64,000 bases of DNA, taken from the NCBI RefSeq assembly GCF_000247815.1, contig NC_021673.1:41246592-41310591 (forward strand). Reading direction: 5' to 3'. The notes beneath the pieces were generated by a model. The model searched no databases, was not told the DNA's origin, and was given only the letters and a program-made list of their open reading frames with translations. This stretch comes from Ficedula albicollis (taxonomy: Eukaryota > Chordata > Aves > Passeriformes > Muscicapidae). The position numbers and the translations under genes were made by a program. Below are positions 13,870 through 26,917 of this stretch, piece after piece (the stretch's first letter is position 1; the number at the start of each line of letters is the position of its first letter).

Positions 13870-14304
13870 TATGATGCCAAATATTTTCTGCCAAAGTCTT
13901 CGCTATTGTTTTCTTCCTCTGTCTCTGCCTCTCTCCTCCTGCATCAAAGAAAAATCTCTCAGCCTATATTTTTATCTCAAGGCAACACAGTCCCAAAATG
14001 TTTCATACAATTACAAGGAAAAGTTAGTAAAATTGAACCACCTTTTGTTAGATATGGATTTTTTTTTCTCTGCTGCTACTCAAAACAAATTGCTTGTCTT
14101 TCAATTTGCCTAATAACTTTAATTATCTTTTTTCCAAAAACATGCTACCCCTGGACAAGCCAATAAAATATGTCCTAAGGTATCGTCTTGCCAAAAGCTT
14201 TTTCCATAAGCTTTTCCAGCCAGTTTCAAGAAACTTACTGGGGTTTTGTAATGATTTATAATTAAAATTTGATATGAAACTTTTGGCAATGATTCTACAA
14301 ACAA
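13870..14304 (-). mobile_element. probable L1-clade LINE relic (ORF2 C-terminal part)
   Basis: A minus-strand frame at 14,304-14,119 contains HYKTPVSF, then after about 22 residues DTLGHILLACPGVACFWKK. Spacing and residues match the conserved region after the reverse transcriptase of L1-superfamily ORF2 proteins: a Y-x-T-P motif, then a G-T-x-x-H-x-x-W-x-C-P-x-V-x-x-F-W block. A neighbouring frame continues with IIKVIRQIERQ, as expected downstream of that block, and then meets several stops. Frameshifts and stops show an inactive, old copy. L1-type remains are much rarer in birds than CR1. A related LINE clade is possible. Confidence 0.5.
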
Positions 14305-16619
14305 TTAAAATTATTAAAAAATAAAGTATACATTGCAAACACAAAATTACTGATGAGATTACATAACATCTCTCATAACCGTAAAAGTTTCCATTACTGT
14401 AAGTCTTTTTGTGAGCAATAATGAGTCAAACTGAAACTATCACCAAAAAAGGATTAAATGAGAAAACATTATCCATGCATTTATGGTGACAGCCACAAAC
14501 TCGCTAGAGTGCATGAAATGTTCCCTCTGCTTACCAACACCACCAAGCACATTTGTATTTACATTAAGAGGCTTGAAAGCAAAAACCAGAACCCTTACGG
14601 GAGTACTTAGCTTGAGAGTCCCTTATTTCTCAGGCCAATCCACTGTCTCCTGGAATGTTTTCCCAAAGCATTGTGTGTCACTAGCTCCCCTCTCAGGGAA
14701 GTAGAAAGTCCTAAAATCCCATCTCTCTAGTCTGTAACTTCATATTGTATATTTGTTTGGTGGGCTGACACAGAAGTTAGAACAAATACTCCTGCTGGGT
14801 TGAGAGCATCTATGAAGCTACAGGAGGAGAGGGGGACACATTGTCAGGAAAAATGAAGTGGTTGCCTGGTCACTGTGGCAGCACTGAGGTGCTGACCTGT
14901 GAAGGAAAGGTCTTAAAAGCACTGACAACATACCATAGTCAAGCAACACATCACTTGATACATAATTTTTGCACCTTCATCAATACCATGGCAAAGACAT
15001 GTTCTAGGGTTTTGATTAACTGCTGATAAATTTTACAGATTTAGGGAGACTAGATTTTTGAGTTCATACGGTTTTTTACAGGGCACACTAAACATATCAT
15101 TGTTTTCATAAATTAGGACACCTCAGCAATAAACAGGAGCACTTCCAGAACACATTTAACAGGGTATGAAAACATCTGATTGCTAGTTCATGGATCAGGG
15201 CCATAATTGTCTTTGTTCTCCCCTCCAACTGAGTAGAAGTTCTAATACATAGCCTTGCTGCAGTAGGATTGGTTGAAGAATTTGTTCTCCCACACCAAAA
15301 ATCAGAGCTGTCTGGCCACTGTAATTACTGCTGGGATATAAGGTTCATGTAATTTCTTCAACAAGACTGGTAGTAGTTAGCTTAAGAGCTGTATGATATC
15401 TTGGTGAACTTGTAAGTCATTTAATGCTATTTGTTCCTTGCTCAACCTGCCTCCTTTGTTCCTCTCTCGTCTTCTACATACACAATATTAAGATTAGAGA
15501 ACCCATAATCATAGGGCCATTTTTATTTCCTGATGAAGAAGGACAATCCCTTGAAAAATATGGAACAGTTACATCAGAAAGATGACATTAAAAAAGCCAG
15601 CTATTGTTAAAAGGTAATGTAGTAAAAAAGATAACCATGTTAAAAAGTGCCCAGAATGTTCAAGCTATTGTTAAAAGGTAATGTAGTAAAAAAGCTAACC
15701 ATGTTAAAAAGTGCCCAGAATGTTTGAACTCAGATTTTCAGAAAACTCTGAAATAATTATATCTGCCTTTAAGCCATTTGCCTGAGTAGCACTGCACACA
15801 CTGAGTGTGTAAGGACACTTTTCAAAGCCTGTGACTGTGAAGAACAGACCACTGGGTACTGTTGGTAACAGCAAGGAGGCAAATAAAGTTGACTTGGGAA
15901 TGAAAGAACATAAAGACAGCTGCTAAAGGTAGGCAGAGTTTACCCTGTTGCTGGACTTTCTAAAGCAATGAAGCTGTCAGAGCTCCTTCCCAAGCAGTCC
16001 AGAAAGGTGCCTTAACACAATGAAAGAATCAATCCAACCAGATAAGGACGGCTTATGGAGTACCTGAATGGTAACTTTATCCCATTTCTATTGGAGAAAG
16101 TGAACTCTGGGCCAAGGTAAACTGACAAGGAAAAATTTTGCTCCTATAGTACAAAACAAGCCAAATCAAACCCAAGCTCAGAAAGTCAAAAAGAATGTGT
16201 CCATTTCTATCTCCATACCTGAAAAGAATTGCTGAAGCAGTTTCTCTTCTGCATGAACTTCAGACTAGAAGTTCAACACACTGCACCTCATGTGCAAGCT
16301 TCATTCAACATTAACAGGTGAATGACCATTTCCTAGATTGCTTACAAGGATTTATTTTTAATTTATAAATACATGTTTGCTTTTCACTTTTGCAATACAC
16401 TACTTTATGCTTAGAAGAAATAGTACATGTCTATGCCACCAAATCCACGTGCCCAACATTTGGGCTTGCTTAGTTTTGTATCTGTTTTTGAGAACAGCAG
16501 GTTAATTTAAGAACTTATTTGAAAGGCATCTGTCTGGTCATGTGGTTTCTGCTGCAGTCTCCAGACAGGGAAAGTGAGGAGAGGAAATAAAAAACAACAG
16601 TTGTCATTTATAAAGACAC
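14305..16619. other. intergenic stretch, no gene recognised
   Basis: Unique AT-rich sequence apart from the tandem duplication at 15.6-15.7 kb. No exon or mobile element recognised. Confidence 0.55.
15599..15724. repeat. two-copy tandem repeat, 64-bp period
   Basis: The 62-bp unit from AGCTATTGTTAAAAGG to CAGAATGTT is present at 15,599-15,660 and 15,663-15,724. The only clear change is AAGATAACC against AAGCTAACC. Confidence 0.95.
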
Positions 16620-16753
16620 CCAATTTATTTCGTGGTTTGTATTTCTGTGTTCTAGGTTTGAGCATGTACAAGAGATCTGAATCTTCTGAGAATTTCTCCT
16701 CAAAGAGATTGCTGATTGTCTGCACTTCTGGATTTGCAAAATATTCAGTGCTG
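16620..16753 (-). other. candidate minus-strand exon d (unidentified gene)
   Basis: On the minus strand a pyrimidine-rich acceptor, CTTTTCCCTTTCAAG, opens 134 bp that read one base, 44 codons, one base without a stop. The translation includes EYFANPEVQTISNLFEEKF, acidic and helix-like. The start phase (needs two bases) fits the end of candidate exon c at 17,860. The downstream donor (TTGG|GTGTCT) is weak, so the right boundary of the exon is uncertain. No protein family recognised. Confidence 0.3.
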
Positions 16754-17081
16754 CTTGAAAGGGAAAAGATAGTTTTCCCAGTCAAAATAGAAATAGTTTT
16801 ATAGGTTTATGAAGAAATTTTCCAGGTAATATTAAAATAACAAACATTTTAACATTTTAATGTGAAAAATACAAGAACTTTCCTTTCAAGTGAGGGTCAA
16901 AATTACTTTTAACATTTACAATAGGAGCTGGAGATTATAAATTATAAATTTCTAGCTAAACACTTAGCAGTATTTTTTAAAGTTTTATGCATTTCAGGCA
17001 GATTATACAAATCTTAAACACCATTAAATTCTTACACACCTCAGTAGTTTTACATATTTCCCATAGACACTTTTGTCATCA

Positions 17082-17156
17082 TTCATCCTTCATTACTCAA
17101 TTGCATCATAACTCACTTCATTCATCCTTCATTATTCAATTGCATCATAACTCACT
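17082..17156. repeat. two-copy tandem repeat, 39-bp period
   Basis: The 36-bp unit from TTCATCCTTCATTA to CATAACTCACT occurs at 17,082-17,117 and 17,121-17,156 with one base changed (ACTC against TTC context). Confidence 0.93.
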
Positions 17157-17859
17157 CCCTCTCAATCTCAAATTTTTTTTCTGTAAAACCCATATAAACA
17201 TTCCAGAATGAGCCTAGTTCTTATGAAATAGTAAGAGGATGAAAAAAAGTAGTTTGTTAAGTTTTTGCTGGAAATACAAAAGGAAAAAACACACACAAAA
17301 ACTCAGCACACAAAGAAATTATACAAATCACCTTTCTAAATGTATTTGAACAATCTGGAGATTTGCTAGTTGAAAACAAGAGAGTATTTTTGGTCCTCTG
17401 GTAATTTTAATGGTAAAATGACCTAGGTGTGCCCCCGTAAAACCCAAAGACTGAATTCTTCATCACCACTGCCAACACAAGAGGAGACCTAAAACTTGAC
17501 ATTGACACATACAATATCTAGTAGTCCAGAAATCAATAAGAGCAGTGACCTGCTTTCAAATGAAAAGCAGGAAAAATCTCTCCCAAAGGCCCTAATGTCT
17601 ATATGTCCTTCCAGCTAGCCACCAATATACAAGAAAAATGCAGAAGCCTCAAACATGATGAAAAAATGGACAGAAGTGAAAAAACCACTTGTTTTAAACA
17701 AGTGTGATTCAGACTTACTTACACTACTAGTTGGGTTTTTTCATACTGCAGAAGTCAGAAGTGGTCTGGGGTAAATGACAGAGGAGAGAGAAACTGAATG
17801 AAAAGGTGTTAAGAAGAGGTTATGGCAAAACCACCTAGCCAGAACAGCACGGTACTTAC

Positions 17860-17969
17860 AGCATTACAGTAGCTTTCTGACTAGAAGTGTGTGAAAAGCT
17901 AGGAGGGTATTTCTGACATACATCAAACACAGAAAAGCTGAAGTGAGATCTCAGAGCTCTCTTCATTTT
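17860..17969 (-). other. candidate minus-strand exon c (unidentified gene)
   Basis: On the minus strand the acceptor AACCTGTTTCAG precedes 110 bp that are open for 36 codons plus two bases and end at AATGCT|GTAAGTACC, a near-ideal donor. The frame begins KMKRALRSHFSF. It starts in phase 0, as required by the end of candidate exon b, and ends in phase 2, as required by candidate exon d. A shorter form starting at an inner CAG would be in the same frame. The protein is not recognised. Confidence 0.3.
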
Positions 17970-18699
17970 CTGAAACAGGTTATGAAATTAATTATGCAGA
18001 AACAGAACTGGTATGTGCATATCTTCTTATGAAGGTCTTGTAGATCCTTCCCAAAAAAATGGTTCCTTTACAGTAGCAAAGCCTCTAACTCCAAAGAGTT
18101 TTAAGTATGCTAGTGCTTGCTGCTCTCCTTTCACTGCAGACTCCAGCTCCTCCCTGAGTCAGAGTGAATGCACTTCTTCAAAAAAACAACTATTCTGACA
18201 ATATGCTCGTCCTTTCCCAGGGTTTATTGCCATTTTAAAAGCCTAAGTGCTGTTGTGTTATCTTTTTCTCTCCTCTATTCTCTCCCAAATTCAGCTGCAG
18301 ATTTTCTCCCTTGCTAATGCAAGTATCTGTTGCAGAGGATTTTTCCTTTACAATAAAACCAAAAGTATCTCTTGATTTCCAACATGGTTGCTACAGATCA
18401 ACACCAATTCTGACTTTGTATTTGACATTAGCATTGCTTTTTAAAACAAATTCAGTAGTTTCTCAGCAGTAACATCACATTTCTTTAATGCTTATTGACA
18501 CGCAGGTCAGTAGCCAGTGACTTTTTTTTTAATGACTGTATTCTTTTGTTCTCTCTGCAGTACCCACAAGGACTTGAATGACAGAAAGTTCATTTTTCTC
18601 CGAATGAACATCTGATTAGAGTAGCCCATGCTTTACCCCCCTTTGGGAGACATGCTGTCAGCCAGCAAAGCCATGGTGGTCGTGGTAGCTGTCACTGCA

Positions 18700-18960
18700 T
18701 ATCCAGCAGCTGCTCCGTTACACATTCCCTAACCTGGCAAGAACCGCGCCACGGAGATTCTGCCGCTTTTCCCCAGCCTGGCTCCGTGCTGCCCTGGCCC
18801 CATCCCTCCAGCAGGCAGGCTGGCCAGCAGCTCTGCCTGCAGCTGCTTCCCACCCTCCTAGTGCTGGTTCACCCCAGCAGGAGATCTCCCAAAGGTGCTT
18901 TCTATGGCCTTGGCCCTGGAGAGTGAATGTCACCCCGCCAAGGAACCAGAACTCCTCGGC
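18700..18960. other. local GC-rich patch
   Basis: About 260 bp rich in C and G (for example GCCCTGGCCCCATCCC and CTGCCTGCAGCTGCTTCCC) inside otherwise AT-rich DNA. CpG is present but not dense, so it is not a classical CpG island. Open frames on the minus strand cross it, but no motif is recognised. It might be an enhancer, a decayed element or a lost exon. Confidence 0.4.
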
Positions 18961-20194
18961 TGTAAGCTTGCAGCTCCCTAACCAGCTTGGTACTCACAAT
19001 GTGCAGATCGTGGCACACTGTGGGGTCTTTGCTGCACCAATGGAAGGAAATTGTGGGGGAAAAACTATGCTGAAGTGGACATTTTGAATTATTTATGTTC
19101 AAGGCAGAACACGGCTACATGAATAGAATGTCAATCAAATGGACTCTGCATGCTGCCCCAATATCAAAAGAATCGTGTCTGCGCAGTAGCCATGCTCTAG
19201 CCAAGTGTTAGCTCAGATCACGGGCTAAGACAGAGTTCAATGCAAATGGCATTCAATAGATGGATATCCTAAACATCACCTGCAAAGTCATTTCAGCTTA
19301 ATGCTAAAGAGTTCAAAATGCTAATTTAATTACACAAAACTAAGTACCACAATATTTTCTTTGGAACGATCCTTTACATTTCAATGTTTGTTGAAGATGT
19401 GATTAGAACATGAATAGAGCTTAAACTGACACCACAGCTGGTTACACCTTCCTAGAGGGACTTTGCACAAATGCCAGGTGTCCTGGTTAGGATTGTATTC
19501 TACATCTCTCACAATGATTATCTCTGTGGTCCACAAAGAAATCCAGAACTGAAATCAATGTGAGACATTCTTAAACATCATACTGTTCTAGAAGCCTGAA
19601 GGTATAGCAAACTGCTTTAACTTTTTAAAAATTAACATATATTCCTGCTTGTGTAAACCATACAGAGGTTAAAAAATTATATTCAAAATTTTCCCTAATT
19701 TTTTGGCTAACAAAATTTTGAGTCAATTCAAACAATATGAGAACTGAATTACAATGGCACTTATTTACCATTAATATTAATATCTGCCATCCTCTTTGTT
19801 AAAGTACAAATATATTTAAATACTTCTAAAAAGCATCATCAATGCATGTACAGTAGTTTTAATGACATTCCAGGTTCTGGATTCCTTTTCGTGGCAAATA
19901 AGCGTGTGAATGGCTAAGCAGTGACTATGAAGTGACTGTAAAAGCTGTATCTGCAGAAACTGGAGTTCAGCCACACACCTGATTAATATTGCACATCTGT
20001 CAAAGCTGGTACGAGATCAGATGTCACTCACCAACCAAATCTTTTAATATCAGAAAGTAAATCAAAACTTTCATGGGCAACAAAGGATTGCAAGAAAGGC
20101 AACTAATAAGACAAATTTGGAGATGAATTGTGATGAAAACTAAATTATGTTAATGAACTGGAAGACAGTGGATGACAGTATAACCATGGCATAC

Positions 20195-20331
20195 CAATGG
20201 GTTTGAAATTGGAACCCTAGCAAGAACAGCATTTGCCAGAGATGACAGGTAATGTTTTCTACATATTGCTTCTTCTCCTGCTAAATTTGACCAAAAGTGA
20301 TCCTTATGCATTGCAAAAGGCCAAGGCAAAT
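20195..20331 (-). other. candidate minus-strand exon b (unidentified gene)
   Basis: On the minus strand a T-rich stretch and ATATGACAG lead into 137 bp open for two bases plus 45 codons, closing at CCATTG|GTATGCC, a good donor. The translation begins LPWPFAMHKDHFWSNLAGEE. It starts in phase 1, which fits the single G left at the end of candidate exon a (G|AT, aspartate), and ends in phase 0. No family recognised. Confidence 0.3.
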
Positions 20332-21170
20332 CTGTCATATTATAATAGAGAGCAAAAGAATAAAAAAAGTTTTTCTATGCATGATGTATTGATGGGATAA
20401 AAGATGTAACATTAAGATACTGTACTTACAGTATATATTTCTCAAATGAAAAATGAAGAAGTATAATGAAAAGGTGGAAGAATAACATGTTAAGAACCCA
20501 ATAAAAACATACTGAAAAAAACCTGTTATTCTCTAAAGGTGCTATGATTTCTCCATCTAACTTGGCTGTCTCCATTTTGTTAGGGTTTCCTCCCTGAGGA
20601 AATCAATACCAAGCTATGCAAACTCCCACATCTTAAAACTTTCTTTTATAAGCAGCAAGAAAGGATTCTCAGAACAAATAGAACTTTGATTTCTATAGAT
20701 GCCAGCAGAGCATATATACAGTCAAGTGAAAAAGAGTTATTCTGACATTCCAAATGCAGTGTTTCTTTAGATCTCAGGGGTTAAAATCTTGCTGCTACTC
20801 CTAATCTGCTGTTCTGCACCAGAAAATCATGAAATTCAAACTTCAACTTCCCTTTCTACAGCTTATCCCAACATGGGAATTGATTCATCACACACTGCAA
20901 TCAACTTTTTGGTACTTAACTGAATACAAATTACAATACTGAGGGAGATTTACATGTTTGTGCCATAGAACATAGTGCTCATGAAAAAACAGTTGTCCAC
21001 TGCAGAGGTTCAGTTACATTTCCAAATACTCATTCAAAATACAGTACAGAAAGATTGAGGGGATGGGTGTTTCAATTGTTTTCTCTGCCTTTCTATTTCT
21101 CTATGTTTACTTATGTAACTGGTCATTTTTAAAATGATTGTTTTACATTTATCTCAATCCTTTGACTTAC

Positions 21171-21296
21171 CAGAAATACCACATGTGCTCTCCCATAATT
21201 TTGTTGTAGAAGTTCTGGGAAATCTCAGAGATGTTATGAATCTTACTGAAAGTTTAGAGCACTGAATACTCTTTTCTCTAAAATGTGAATTAGTCA
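21171..21296 (-). other. candidate minus-strand exon a (unidentified gene)
   Basis: On the minus strand the acceptor TTTTATTTCATTTCAG is nearly ideal, 126 bp follow that stay open for 41 codons (two bases before, one base after), and the donor TTTCTG|GTAAGTC is nearly ideal. The translation begins TNSHFREKSIQCSKLS and is rich in S, T and R. Upstream exons are not settled: a segment ending at the strong donor TTCTG|GTGAGTACC near 22,491 would join in the right phase, but its acceptor is poor. Confidence 0.3.
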
Positions 21297-22758
21297 CTGA
21301 AATGAAATAAAAGGTGTTACAAAAAGTGTGGGGGGGAGGGGGAGAAATCATCCAAGAAAGAATGAATTTGAAAATACCTGACCAAAAATCCCTGCTTTTC
21401 TGAGTTGATTAACACTTAGTCCCAGTTATGTAAAAACATGACAGAAAGCTAAATATTAAAGTTACACTTTCTTTTGACAGATACCCATCCAGTCATGTCT
21501 GATGCTATGCTCCTTTCTAATTCTGTACGATAAATCAGAAAGAGAATTAAACATCTGTATATGAAACTTTTACTACATTTCACATATATTACCAGTGTAT
21601 AATGGTAACAGATATGCAGTAGATGTCCTCATGCTAAATATGACATTGATAATGTCTTCTTGCTCTCTTTGCCCTTACACTATTCTGCTTATTAGGCCAT
21701 TTGTTTATACCTCAAGATTTTTGGAACAGATATGCTAACAACATCTGAAAAAACAGACTTAAATCCCTCATACTGATGTTAATAACACACAATGATCAGA
21801 CTAAAGCTGAATAAATAGTAAATAATACAAATAGTAAATTCATAATCCAACACAGCATCTTATTAGGAAAGGTTGAGAAATATAGGATACACCTTAACTA
21901 CCTATTTAATTGGAGAGCAAAGAGAGAACTATGAAATCCTAAACCATAGTACCTGTATTCAATTCCCAGTTTCGGTTTGTCCTAAATTAATATTGTTACC
22001 ATTGTCACTGAAGTTTCAGAACTGTCTAGCACTTCCTAGATCTTAAAAGATTTGTTCTACTCATTTTGCCAAGGGTTTCTATTGAGTATCCATTTCTGTA
22101 TCAAACTTACAGACATGCCCTCATATAATTTTCAGTTGTGAGTAAAGGTTGAACATTGATGGTAAAGCAAAGGACGTGGTTAATCAAATGCTTTGCAGCT
22201 AAGAACTAGAATGTAGAAGTTGTCAGGCTCTTATGGCCTCCTAAATGACACTGGAATCAATGGGATAAATCCCTCAAGTTTTCACCTGGATTCCTTGTAT
22301 TACAACATGTCCCATTAATCAGTCCAAAACATATCTCAAGGTTTTTCAGACAACACTGTGTGGTTTGACACATCATCAGCGATCAACCCTTGCTGCACCT
22401 CCACCAACCAGCCATGAGAACTGGTGTCACCCAAAGCCTGTATTACTATATTACCTGGGATGCAAATATCCCAGGTAGGGAATTAGGTACTCACCAGAAT
22501 CAGATTGCAGGGAAATACATGTTGAGAGCTGAGTTTTCAAATGAGATCTCCCCTGCACTCAGCACTCACGTAGCACTGAAGTGAATGTCAGTAGACAAAA
22601 GTACAGCAGCTATAAAACCACACTCAGCAAGACAAAAAATGAGATTAGAAAGGGAGATGAGGGTAGAAATAACATTTTTTGCAGGTACAATGAGAAATTG
22701 ATTTCTGAGCTCAAAAATATGGGACATTATAATTTAACTGCCTTCACCAATAAGTCTT

Positions 22759-22986
22759 CCATACTCACAAACAGGCAAATGCTTAATTGCACAACATAGA
22801 TAAGTTGACTTTCAAAGCAATGGATGAATACAAAGAAGCATAAATGCTTAATTGCACAACATAGATAAGTTGATTTTCAAGGCAATGGATGAATACAAAG
22901 AAGCACCATACTCACAAACAGGCAAATGCTTAATTGCACAACATAGATAAGTTGACTTTCAAAGCAATGGATGAATACAAAGAAGC
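22759..22986. repeat. three-copy tandem repeat, about 82 and 64 bp units
   Basis: A unit from CCATACTCACAAACAGG to ACAAAGAAGCA is complete at 22,759-22,840 and 22,906-22,986. Between them is a copy lacking the first 18 bases or so (22,842-22,905) that also carries two private changes (GATTTTCAAGG for GACTTTCAAAG). The outer copies are nearly identical to each other, so the array probably arose by two steps. Confidence 0.95.
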
Positions 22987-25900
22987 ATGTAAGGCTTTTT
23001 TCCTCTTACTGAATTTCAGGTTTATGACTGCCAATTCTTCCTCTTGACAACATCCACATCCCAGTAACTAAAGCCTCAGAATCAGTGCTGGTCAGTTGAG
23101 GTTACTTAGCAGAGTAGTGTTAAACTTAAAGTCACACTGAATTTTCCAGACTGGTGAATATAGAGAAGCTAAGTGTTCAGTGTTATTATTGTTGCATCAC
23201 TCTTATGTACCTAAAAACAAAAGGGGAGGGAAAAGATTTTACAAAAACACATATTCTGACCATATATGTCACGGTAGACAAGAATCTTCCTCTACTCACA
23301 TTCTGTTTATCAGACTTTAAGTGTCAAGTTTGAATTAGAAACAAATGCAGTACAGATATTTAATTGTAAATGTTAAGGAAAAAATCCTCATATCTCAGAT
23401 TGTATTTTTTATTCCATGGAGAAAAAGACAACCAACGAAAGACTTCTCAACAATATAAACTAAGTAGGTATCCAAATATAACGTAATCAACAATTATGTA
23501 ACACTATCCTACTATAAATCTGGTTGGATAGGTGTGAGGATTTACTGCGAGAGCTTGGTGCATGCAAAAAGAAGCCATCTGCAGACAGAAAGATTTTTTG
23601 AGATAGCATCAGGATCATATTCAGCAATGACATTCTTTCTCATTTCAGCATCCTTCTCTACACACATTAATAAATAGCTTTTGTTTCATCATCTTTTTCT
23701 TCTGTCCCAATGACTCAGATCTTATAATTTCCAATTATGACAAACCAAATGTAGAAGTATGGATAGTACATAGCCTTAACTTCCTGAATTATGAGTAGCA
23801 TTATGATCTCAAGTAGTCTGAATGGACTATAAATTGAAGGGCTTGATCTTCGGATTTCTACTCTATCACTAGCATTCCTCCACAGTGCCAGGCAAACTGC
23901 TTAAGCTCTTTGTGATGGCTTTTTCCTATCTCTAAGGTTCTTTGTGGTTTAGAGATGAAAGAAGCAACTACTGCAGTTGAACTTCAAGGCATAATGGTGA
24001 TCCTGCATTACAGGGTGGTGTGCCCTATGAGAAGCAAACATTTCCAGAACTAAAGAAACAGACAATGATTCTTAAGAGGCTCAACCAGCAGTTAAGAGGA
24101 TTTGTATCTCTAAGCAGAGATTTGCTAAACAAAATTAGTATGTACAAACAAGACTAACACTCAAACAGGACTGACTGTGTAGTGCATTTCAGTTATTAAA
24201 GGCTTACTCTTTCTTTTTCTGTTTGCAATAAAACTCCTGACACCAAGGGTGGAGCTGTAACCTCTGTTTGCATTAAAGAAAGGATTGGAAAGTACCTTAG
24301 AATTTCAGAGCTTGCCTCCACAGAGATGTTCTCTGTGGCACAAAAAACCCCAAACAAATTAAAACCATATCAAGGAGTAATTAGGAAATATCCAGGCTAG
24401 TACTGATGGAAAGACAGAAAGAGGGCTCTTGTGCCAGCTCACATACCTAGAGGACTGCACCACACAGTTGTTACTGTGGCCTAGAAGCCACATTGAACAC
24501 TGAACCATTTATTTTATAACATTTATCATCCAGGACTAGCCCTTCTCTCTGTGGCACATAGAAAAATGGGAAAGGATAAAGCAAGAGAATGGCTAAGTAG
24601 CTTTTCAAAGAATATCACAAACAGAAATAAAACTTGTGACTGGATGCAGAGCTACAAGGAGGGAAAATGAAAATCCAAAGCTCCAGTAATGACTCAAACA
24701 GGTTTCTAAGCAAAACTTGCAATACAAGTAAGAGTCACCCTATAGTTGTTGTGAATGTATTCAGACAGAAAAGCATTCTGGCCACAGCCTGGAAAGTAAC
24801 TGTTCTTGTAAGCAAGGTAAATCAAACTATGAAATCTTACAGTTTGCTTTGTTTTGGTTTCCCTTCCTTTTATACTACTGAACTAATAATACCTAAAAAT
24901 CTTAATGATATTCAAGTGACCTACAGCTGCTATAGAGTTTGTAAATTTGGGATACATCTGAATCTGTTGATATAAAAGAGAAATTTTTAGGAAACAAAAG
25001 CCATTGAAAGAGTATGCTCTTGTGTGCAGACTTCAGGAAATGAACAGAACTGTTTTTCACTTTGCCAATCAGATCTAGTAGCGACTGGCAAAAAGAATTA
25101 TTTGATGCAATTTTTCTACTTGAGCAGATGGTCCGCTCCCTATATACAATTTCAGTGACATCTTGCTAGAGACAACAAGTTTTGGTAGATTAGACGGTCC
25201 CAACTGCCCTGAAACTTGAGTGGAAAGGTCAGGGCCATGAAGAGAAAGTTTCATTCTTGGTGAAGTGGTAAGGAACAGTCCACAGGACTCAAGATAGGCA
25301 CTGCCATCACAGAGCTTGCCACCTAGCAACGTGCCAGCTGTTCTTTGAGAGCAAGAGAGAGGTCAAGGCAATGCAGTGTCAGTGCCTGCACTGTGAAAAT
25401 ACTGCAGAAGTTTCATGTCACTTACATGAGGCTTGACAGGCTGCAGGTTCAGATGTCTGCAACATACTAGCATCCACTAATATCCAGAACAGGCAGAATA
25501 AGAGGCTCATAAGACAGGGCAGAAATAGTTCAATATGCCTAATGCTTCTTCCCGCAGTAACAGATTCTGCTGCAAAGACCTCCTATCCTTAAACAGACAT
25601 ATGGATGGGTTTAATTCTGCTGGGGAATAAATACAAAATGCTGCAACTTGTATAACAGAAAGACACTAAAATTCCTCCTTCGTGTTTTTCCCTCTTCTGG
25701 AAGATGTCTCAAGTCAGCAAAAATCTCAGATGGCAATTGCAAATAAGGCCCTCAACAACTCTGCAGTGACTTAAGTAAGAGTACGTTCCCTCCAGAAAAG
25801 AAGAGAATGTTTCTTTGATTCTAAATATTCTCATTTAAAGTTGCTCCACATCTCACACCTAAGAATGGATGTATTTCACATGGGTAAGTTTAGCAAAGAA

Positions 25901-26917
25901 TCACAACCCTTTACTGGAAGCTACATTTCATGAAACAAGATCAAACACATCAACAGTGAACAAACATGTCAAAGAGGTGTCATTTGAAAATAAGCCTTTG
26001 AACTCATTTGACCAAGGCTATTGTTAAAAAAAAAAAATCACACCTGTGTGCAGACAGATAGGCTCTCTTTATATGGTGACAACAAGGTGTGGAGACTCAC
26101 AGGATAGATAATTAATCTCTATTGCTATCTATAGTTTCTTTGTTAACACTGTCTTGGTGTCGAAGTGTGAAAATATGTTCACACTTAGGAAAATGGGCGA
26201 TTAGCTAATCAAATGGCAATATGATTCTTAGAAACACAGAAATTACTGTAACCCAACACTACTTCTGACTATATAGGGGTTTTTAAAATTTTATAAGAAA
26301 AACATTCTCTCAAGCATCCTTCAAGACTATAAGGGAAATGATCATATCTTCCCCACTGTAACAATCAGTGCAGGAATTGTGACTACCATCACCAGTCTAT
26401 TTCCACTTCTGCATCCAGTATTTTACCCTCAGGGAATTAATTGTAGGGAGTATTTTCCTTGTATAGATAAGTTACAAGAAACTGTGACAGAGAGATGACT
26501 TAAGCAGCACCGAATAACCAGGGGCACTAAGCAGCAGCCACTGCTCTGTTAGGGCCCTGTTAAGTATCAGTGGTGTGTATTAAGTAGTTCTGGTCTTACA
26601 CCAGTGCCCCAGGAGATGCCCCAATTAAGCAACTTTACCGGGTAAGTGTCTCAGTTAAACGAAGCATATGGTACAAACTTGTATCAAAGTGCTACATGGC
26701 AAAAGCCCCACACATTTCAGCGCAACTTCACAGGGCCGCCCAAGTTGTGCAAGATTCATACTAAAGAAGATCTGACTAAACACAAATTGCATACTCCAGA
26801 TGTCATTTCAAAACTCTCTCTTGGGATAAGATACAAGTTAGACCTCATGTTTAAGGACGACCCACTTCGCACTTTTTTTCTTTTTTTAATGAAACCATCC
26901 CTTTATACCCTTGGATG

